From positions 1-17,321 of the forward strand of contig CAKSUH010000006.1 of NCBI GenBank assembly GCA_934500855.1: DNA of 17,321 nucleotides, in the 5' to 3' direction. Under the pieces are notes generated by a model, which ran no database searches, had not been told where the DNA came from, and was given only the letters and a program-made list of their open reading frames with translations. The stretch comes from an uncultured Eubacteriales bacterium. Lineage in GTDB: Bacteria; Bacillota; Clostridia; Oscillospirales; CAG-272. The position numbers and the translations under genes were made by a program. Below, one piece after another: positions 13,607 through 17,321 of this stretch. Position 1 is the first letter of the stretch. Each line of letters opens with the position of its first letter.

Positions 13607-14104
13607 ATGAACAAAACGGAAGCAATTGAAGCAATGGCAAAGCGCGTGATCGATGTGTTTGCGGCGCGCGGACTGACCGTCGCAACGGCGGAATCCTGCA
13701 CGGGAGGGCTGATTGCCAAAACACTGACCGACATTGCGGGCAGCTCGGCGGTCTTTGCAGGGGCGTGCGTGACCTACACAAACGAGGTCAAGGAGCGCCT
13801 GCTTGGCGTTGATCCCGCAACGATTGCGCGGGAAACCGAGGTCAGCCATGCCTGCGCGGGCGAAATGGCGGCGGGGGTGCGGCGAACGCTCGGCGTTGAT
13901 GTCGGCGTATCGACAACCGGCTATGCGGGACCCGGCGGCGGGACCGAACGCGATCCCGTCGGGACGGTCTATATCGGGTGGAGCACCGCGCGGGGGACCG
14001 GAACCGAGCGGTTCCGGGCACCTGCGAGCGCCGATCGGAGCGGGGTGCGGGAAGCCGCGACCCTGCGGGTACTGGAAATTCTGTTGTCGTTGGGAGAATG
14101 CTGA
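13607..14104 (+). CDS. pncC: Nicotinamide-nucleotide amidase (CinA C-terminal domain, PncC)
   Basis: 165 residues, a stand-alone CinA-C domain. The enzyme hydrolyses nicotinamide mononucleotide to nicotinate mononucleotide and ammonia in NAD recycling. TAESCTGG (27-34) carries the family's catalytic Ser30, with Tyr57 and Lys62 in TYTNEVKERLLGV, and VSTTGYAGPGGG (about 104-115) is the second signature. AGAGGAGGAA precedes the start by seven bases. Many Firmicutes have a full-length CinA of about 410 residues with a second domain; only the C-terminal part exists here, with no trace of the N-terminal domain upstream. The next gene starts one base after the stop. Confidence 0.92.
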   Translation: MNKTEAIEAMAKRVIDVFAARGLTVATAESCTGGLIAKTLTDIAGSSAVFAGACVTYTNEVKERLLGVDPATIARETEVSHACAGEMAAGVRRTLGVDVGVSTTGYAGPGGGTERDPVGTVYIGWSTARGTGTERFRAPASADRSGVREAATLRVLEILLSLGEC

Positions 14105-14105
14105 A

Positions 14106-14960
14106 ATGGGACGAGTGACCGCAAAACTGAGCGAATTTTACCGCCGCGCAAGCTACCGTCTGCACGCAAGAAGCCTGCCCGTGCAGGAGGAAATCGAGCG
14201 CTTCGGCGCGGGCGGGGAAGATATCATTTACCGCATTCTGCGGGAAAATTTTCCCTGCGTGATCCGCAATGTCATCGTGCCGCACAAGGACAAATATCTG
14301 GAAAAGGACTTTCTGGTAATGGAGCGTGGCGTGCCCGTTGTCATTGAGGTCAAGAACTGGAAGGGGAAGATCGGCATCGACGCGCAGACGGGCGACTTTT
14401 TTCAGCTGAAGGCGAACGGGACCCGCAAGGTCATCAAAAGCCCCGTCGGGACCACGGCGCAGTACATTCGCTGTATGAAGGAGTTTTACGGGATGGCGCG
14501 GACGGTGGTCGGTATGGTGGTGTTTGCCGAGCCGGACTGCGAATTGGACCTGCCTGAGGCAAGCGAGGGAATTCTGCTGGTCCCCGCCGCAAAAATGGTG
14601 GCAACGATCAAAGCGCAGGTGCGGCAGTATGCAAAGGAACCGGAGCGCCTGCCCGCCGAGCGGATCCTGCGCTGTACCCGCTTTTACAGCGGGGAGCGGG
14701 AGTTCTGCAAAGGGCTGATCGCGGACGAAACCATTGCCTGCTACGATAAAAGCGGCGCACCCGTCCTGCTGAATCCCGATTACATCAAAGGAATTTATGT
14801 GTCGCATCAGCCGCTGCTGCTGCGCGATAAGCTGACGGTTCTGTATACCAACGGCGCGGGCGGGACCTATTACAACCGCGACATGACGGTTACGGTCTGC
14901 CGTCTTGACGGGACAGCCAAAGAGATTGCGCTTTGCCGTGTCCGTTACATCCTGTTCTGA
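14106..14960 (+). CDS. NERD-domain (nuclease-related) protein
   Basis: 284 residues. The N-terminal half is a NERD domain with a restriction-enzyme-like core: GAGGEDIIY (34-42, E38), D68 in EKDFLVMERG, and E81-V-K83 in VVIEVKNWKG, the PD-(D/E)xK pattern. The domain is widespread and its biochemical role is mostly unknown; nuclease activity is inferred from the fold. Residues about 200-284 are a beta-rich region without a family I recognise. No membrane segment is seen. The start at 14106 has GGGAGA upstream inside pncC and is separated from its stop by one base, so the pair is translationally coupled. Why a nuclease-like protein should accompany NMN amidase is not clear. Confidence 0.82.
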   Translation: MGRVTAKLSEFYRRASYRLHARSLPVQEEIERFGAGGEDIIYRILRENFPCVIRNVIVPHKDKYLEKDFLVMERGVPVVIEVKNWKGKIGIDAQTGDFFQLKANGTRKVIKSPVGTTAQYIRCMKEFYGMARTVVGMVVFAEPDCELDLPEASEGILLVPAAKMVATIKAQVRQYAKEPERLPAERILRCTRFYSGEREFCKGLIADETIACYDKSGAPVLLNPDYIKGIYVSHQPLLLRDKLTVLYTNGAGGTYYNRDMTVTVCRLDGTAKEIALCRVRYILF

Positions 14961-15012
14961 TGTCCGATCCCCGTGTCCCGCGCAAGCGGAACGGTTTTAT
15001 AAATCAAAACTT

Positions 15013-15870
15013 ATGAGTCGATATAATCAATGGAATCCGAGTGAACTGAACAATTACCTGTCGTTTGTCCGGCAATACCGAAACAAACACGAGGCTTCCT
15101 GCCCGCTGTTTTACGGCGATTTTGCCGTTGCGGACGGCAGATTCCGCATTCTTGCGGCGCGCGGAACCGCGTTCCGCGAAGGAAGCGTGTTTGCCCTGAC
15201 CAACGCCAACCGCCGCTTTCTGTCCGAAAAACTGACTGCCGAGCGGCAGGTTGTACTGCGCCAGCGCGGGCGGATCGTGCTGGTTTCGGGTGAACTGCTG
15301 TCTGCCGGGCTGTATGTTCTTCTGTTGCCGCACGGCGACAGGGCAGAGATTGCCTGCGCGATGTCCTGCCTTTCGGAAACGCGGGATATGGCGCTGAGTG
15401 CGGCGGTTCGCAAAGCGGCGGAGGGGAATTTCGGCGATGCGGCTTTGCCGGACGCGGAGGACGAGACGGCACTGCTTGACGGAATTCTGCGCCCCGAACC
15501 GGAAATTACGGCGGCGGAGCTGTACGGTCGGATCGCGTCCTATGCGGGCTGTCATGTTCGGTTTGACGGCTTATCGGCAAGCACCGCGCTTCCTTCCCTC
15601 CGTTGCGAGCGGGTGCGCCTGACGGCATATCTGCTCTGCCTGTTTCTGTTGCTTCGAAAGACGGATCCCGACGGAGCGGAGCTGGTCCTCGACCGGGACG
15701 GCGGTGCGGACCGCTTCCTGATTCGGAGCGCGTTGCCCGTGCCGGACGAGCTTGCAACCGCGCCGGATGCCTTTCTCTGCCACCCACCCTTCGCTCCGTT
15801 TCAATTGGAGTGGGAGGAGCGCGACGGAGAGGGGAAAGAAAGCCCTCGGAGCGAGGAAGCGCCCCTTTGA
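15013..15870 (+). CDS. Protein of unknown function, possibly degenerate sensor-kinase-like
   Basis: 285 residues, no family recognised. Residues 31-118 (PLFYGDFAVADGRF...) look like a mixed alpha/beta sensor region, 119-165 look helical, and 170-245 run ELYGRIASYAGCHVRF, then CERVRLTAYLLCLFLLL, then a short beta part. That order recalls a histidine-kinase dimer and ATPase domain, but no phospho-His, N-box Asn or G-box is seen, so this is only a guess. The tail is charged (EERDGEGKESPRSEE). The only early start codon is the ATG at 15013, and it has no good ribosome site; TATAAA at 14998-15003 could be a -10 box of a nearly leaderless message. It lies 52 bases after the NERD gene. Confidence 0.68.
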   Translation: MSRYNQWNPSELNNYLSFVRQYRNKHEASCPLFYGDFAVADGRFRILAARGTAFREGSVFALTNANRRFLSEKLTAERQVVLRQRGRIVLVSGELLSAGLYVLLLPHGDRAEIACAMSCLSETRDMALSAAVRKAAEGNFGDAALPDAEDETALLDGILRPEPEITAAELYGRIASYAGCHVRFDGLSASTALPSLRCERVRLTAYLLCLFLLLRKTDPDGAELVLDRDGGADRFLIRSALPVPDELATAPDAFLCHPPFAPFQLEWEERDGEGKESPRSEEAPL

Positions 15871-15940
15871 AAGTCGGGGCTTAAGCCGGGGACTCTTATC
15901 GGGAGCCAATGGGGTGCACCGATCCCTCTCCGACTTTTCT
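15870..15940 (+). terminator. Branched hairpin, probable terminator after the unknown protein gene
   Basis: AAAGTCGGGG (15870-15879) pairs with CTCCGACTTT (15928-15937, one G-U pair) and is followed by TCT. Inside there are short stems, such as ATCGG with CCGAT. A long-range stem closing on a T-tract fits a terminator with extra arms. It could also be a structured leader or a small RNA, because the acyl-CoA synthetase promoter starts right behind it. Confidence 0.5.
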
Positions 15941-15941
15941 C

Positions 15942-15970
15942 TTGACAAACGGGAGAATTTCTGATATAAT
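15942..15970 (+). promoter_or_regulatory. Consensus sigma-A promoter of the acyl-CoA synthetase gene
   Basis: TTGACA (15942-15947), 17-base spacer, TATAAT (15965-15970), a perfect consensus. The start codon is 55 bases after the -10 box, and the ribosome site AAAGGAAAT lies at 16013-16021. Confidence 0.94.
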
Positions 15971-16025
15971 AAAAACGCATCAAACAAACGGCGGAATGGT
16001 TTTGCCGATGAAAAGGAAATAAAAA

Positions 16026-17321
16026 ATGGGAAGAAAAAAGACCGAACGGCTTTATACACCCGTGGAAAGCATGAGTCATTTTGCTCAAAAGATAGGCTCC
16101 TTTGGGGACAAGACGGCACTCCGGTATTTTGATAAAGAACGCAACCTTCACACCATGACCTATCGCAGTCTGTCAACGCGGTTCCTGCGGCAGGCGGCGG
16201 GATATGCGGCGGCGGGACTTGCCGGAAAGCGCATTGCAATCATCGGCGAGACTTCGCCCGAATGGATTACCTCCTATGTTGCGGCAATCGCGGCGGGCGG
16301 GGTGGCGATCCCGATGGACCGCGAACTGGAGACTTCCGAGATTTCCAACTTTCTGACCTTTGCGGAGATTGACGCGATTGTTTATTCCGCAACCTTCAAT
16401 GACAAATTCGCAGAGCTTGCCGAGGGGCACCCGACCCTGACGCGACTGATCCCCATGGCGCCCGAACGGGGAATGTGCGACGGGAATCCGCGGTATCTGC
16501 CGCTTGACGAACTGATGGCGCTGGGAGAGGCGGGGGTTGACGCGGGGTATCGCTACCCGGAGGTTACGAACCTCGATCGCATGGCGGAAATGCTCTTTAC
16601 ATCGGGCACGACGGGAAGCAGTAAGTGCGTGATGCTGTCGGAGCGGAATGTGATTGCACCCGTCAACGCGGCGTGCGAGGCGGTGGACTTCTCCCGCGAC
16701 GATGTAACGGTCTCCGTTCTGCCGATTCATCACACCTATGAACTGTGCATTACGCTCGCGTCGCTGAATTACGGCGTGGACATCGGCATCAACGACAGCC
16801 TCAAGCGCGTGCTGAAAAACTTTGAGCTGTTCCGCCCGACGCGGCTGATTCTGGTTCCGCTGTTTGTCTACACCATGAACAAGAAGGTCTGGGACGAGGC
16901 GAAAAAGACCGGAAAGGACTCCCTGCTGAAGTATCTGAGCGAGATTTCGCGGACGCTGCGTAAGTTGAGCTTCGATGTGCGGCGGACGCTGTTCAGACAG
17001 GTCACCAACGCGTTCGGCGGCAGACTGGAGCAGATCATCTGCGGAGGCGCGGCGCTCAACCCCGACATCGCGGATTCGTTCCAGGAGTTCGGCATTGATA
17101 TTTTCGAGGGGTACGGCATTACCGAATGCGCACCGCTGATTGCGGTCAACCCCTATTTCGCGCCCAAGCGCGGTTCGGTGGGACCGGCGGTGAACTGCTG
17201 CACCGTTCGGATCGACCCCGACCATACCAACGAAAAAGGGTATGACGAGGGCGAGATTCAGGTCAAGGGCGACAATGTGATGCTGGGCTACTACAAGAAT
17301 CCCGAGGGGACGGCGGAGGTC
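16026..17321 (+). CDS. Long-chain acyl-CoA synthetase (AMP-binding), N-terminal part
   Basis: 432 codons are visible and the frame runs off the right edge. It is an ANL-superfamily adenylate-forming enzyme: LFTSGTTGSSKCVML (190-204) is the phosphate-binding loop, FEGYGITECAP (360-370) the adenylate-binding motif, and GEIQVKGDNVMLGYYKNPE (409-427) the stretch before the hinge. HHTYEL (235-240) fits the acyl-binding region. Members activate fatty acids to acyl-CoA via acyl-AMP. The length and the insert at about 285-330 fit long-chain enzymes. AAAGGAAAT precedes the start. It has its own promoter, so it is probably transcribed apart from the NERD group. The missing C-terminal domain would carry the catalytic Lys. 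Chain-length preference is not visible. Confidence 0.9.
   Translation, partial: MGRKKTERLYTPVESMSHFAQKIGSFGDKTALRYFDKERNLHTMTYRSLSTRFLRQAAGYAAAGLAGKRIAIIGETSPEWITSYVAAIAAGGVAIPMDRELETSEISNFLTFAEIDAIVYSATFNDKFAELAEGHPTLTRLIPMAPERGMCDGNPRYLPLDELMALGEAGVDAGYRYPEVTNLDRMAEMLFTSGTTGSSKCVMLSERNVIAPVNAACEAVDFSRDDVTVSVLPIHHTYELCITLASLNYGVDIGINDSLKRVLKNFELFRPTRLILVPLFVYTMNKKVWDEAKKTGKDSLLKYLSEISRTLRKLSFDVRRTLFRQVTNAFGGRLEQIICGGAALNPDIADSFQEFGIDIFEGYGITECAPLIAVNPYFAPKRGSVGPAVNCCTVRIDPDHTNEKGYDEGEIQVKGDNVMLGYYKNPEGTAEV

Noticed and set aside
13803..14105. N-terminal extension of the NERD protein to an upstream ATG at 13803
   Set aside because: It would overlap most of pncC in another frame; the ATG at 14106 has a fair ribosome site and gives a normal NERD start.
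13842..14807. Open frame on the minus strand opposite pncC and the NERD gene
   Set aside because: It covers two recognisable genes with coupled starts, and its own product has no domain.
15873..15934. tRNA-like fold with a 7-base closing stem and a 7-base loop
   Set aside because: Too short, no TTCGA T-loop, no D-loop GG, no CCA end and no plausible anticodon context; a terminator explains it better.
16173..17225. Open frame on the minus strand (about 350 codons) opposite the acyl-CoA synthetase gene
   Set aside because: The + strand holds all ANL motifs in one frame behind a consensus promoter.

Overview
The window reads as a chromosomal segment of a GC-rich Firmicute of the class Clostridia, most likely an Oscillospirales-type gut anaerobe. 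The reasons are strong AGGAGG-type ribosome binding sites, consensus TTGACA/TATAAT promoters with 17-base spacers, a 2[4Fe-4S] ferredoxin, a PflX-like radical SAM protein, a holB-ricT-trmN6 order like that of Bacillus subtilis, and several families of palindromic intergenic repeats. The taxonomy is inference. No rRNA, tRNA, transposase or CRISPR array was seen.

Layout. 1-1819 (+): the C-terminal part of a DinG/Rad3-type helicase overlaps a calcineurin-like metallophosphoesterase. 1868-4213 (+): a secreted 715-residue beta-helix protein is followed at once by a 45-residue peptide gene and a strong terminator. 4214-4719: an inverted-repeat element with an internal duplication. 4720-5877 (+): a trehalase/GH63-like (alpha/alpha)6-barrel glycosidase, ending at a bidirectional terminator. 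5932-7385 (-): plsY overlaps a diacylglycerol-kinase-family gene, a small phospholipid operon. 7386-8273: no gene, but two different repeat families. 8274-12144 (-): holB, ricT, a ferredoxin, a trmN6-like methyltransferase and a small membrane protein. The holB promoter is consensus and the ferredoxin has its own promoter. 12145-12538: the second copy of one long repeat plus another palindrome, which supplies the stop codon of the next gene. 12539-13462 (-): the radical SAM protein, divergent from a + strand group (13607-15870) of pncC, a NERD-domain protein and an unrecognised protein. 16026-17321 (+): a long-chain acyl-CoA synthetase, cut by the window edge, with its own consensus promoter.

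Most genes are housekeeping: DNA repair and replication, RNA processing, tRNA modification, NAD salvage and lipid synthesis. The most interesting parts are accessory. The first is the secreted beta-helix protein paired with a tiny peptide of a recurring but, to my knowledge, uncharacterised type. The second is two ~215-base multi-hairpin repeats whose palindromic arms have changed in a compensatory way, both lying just upstream of minus-strand genes. The third is a ferredoxin placed beside ricT, whose family partners bind [4Fe-4S] clusters. The fourth is a repeat that rewrote the end of a protein.
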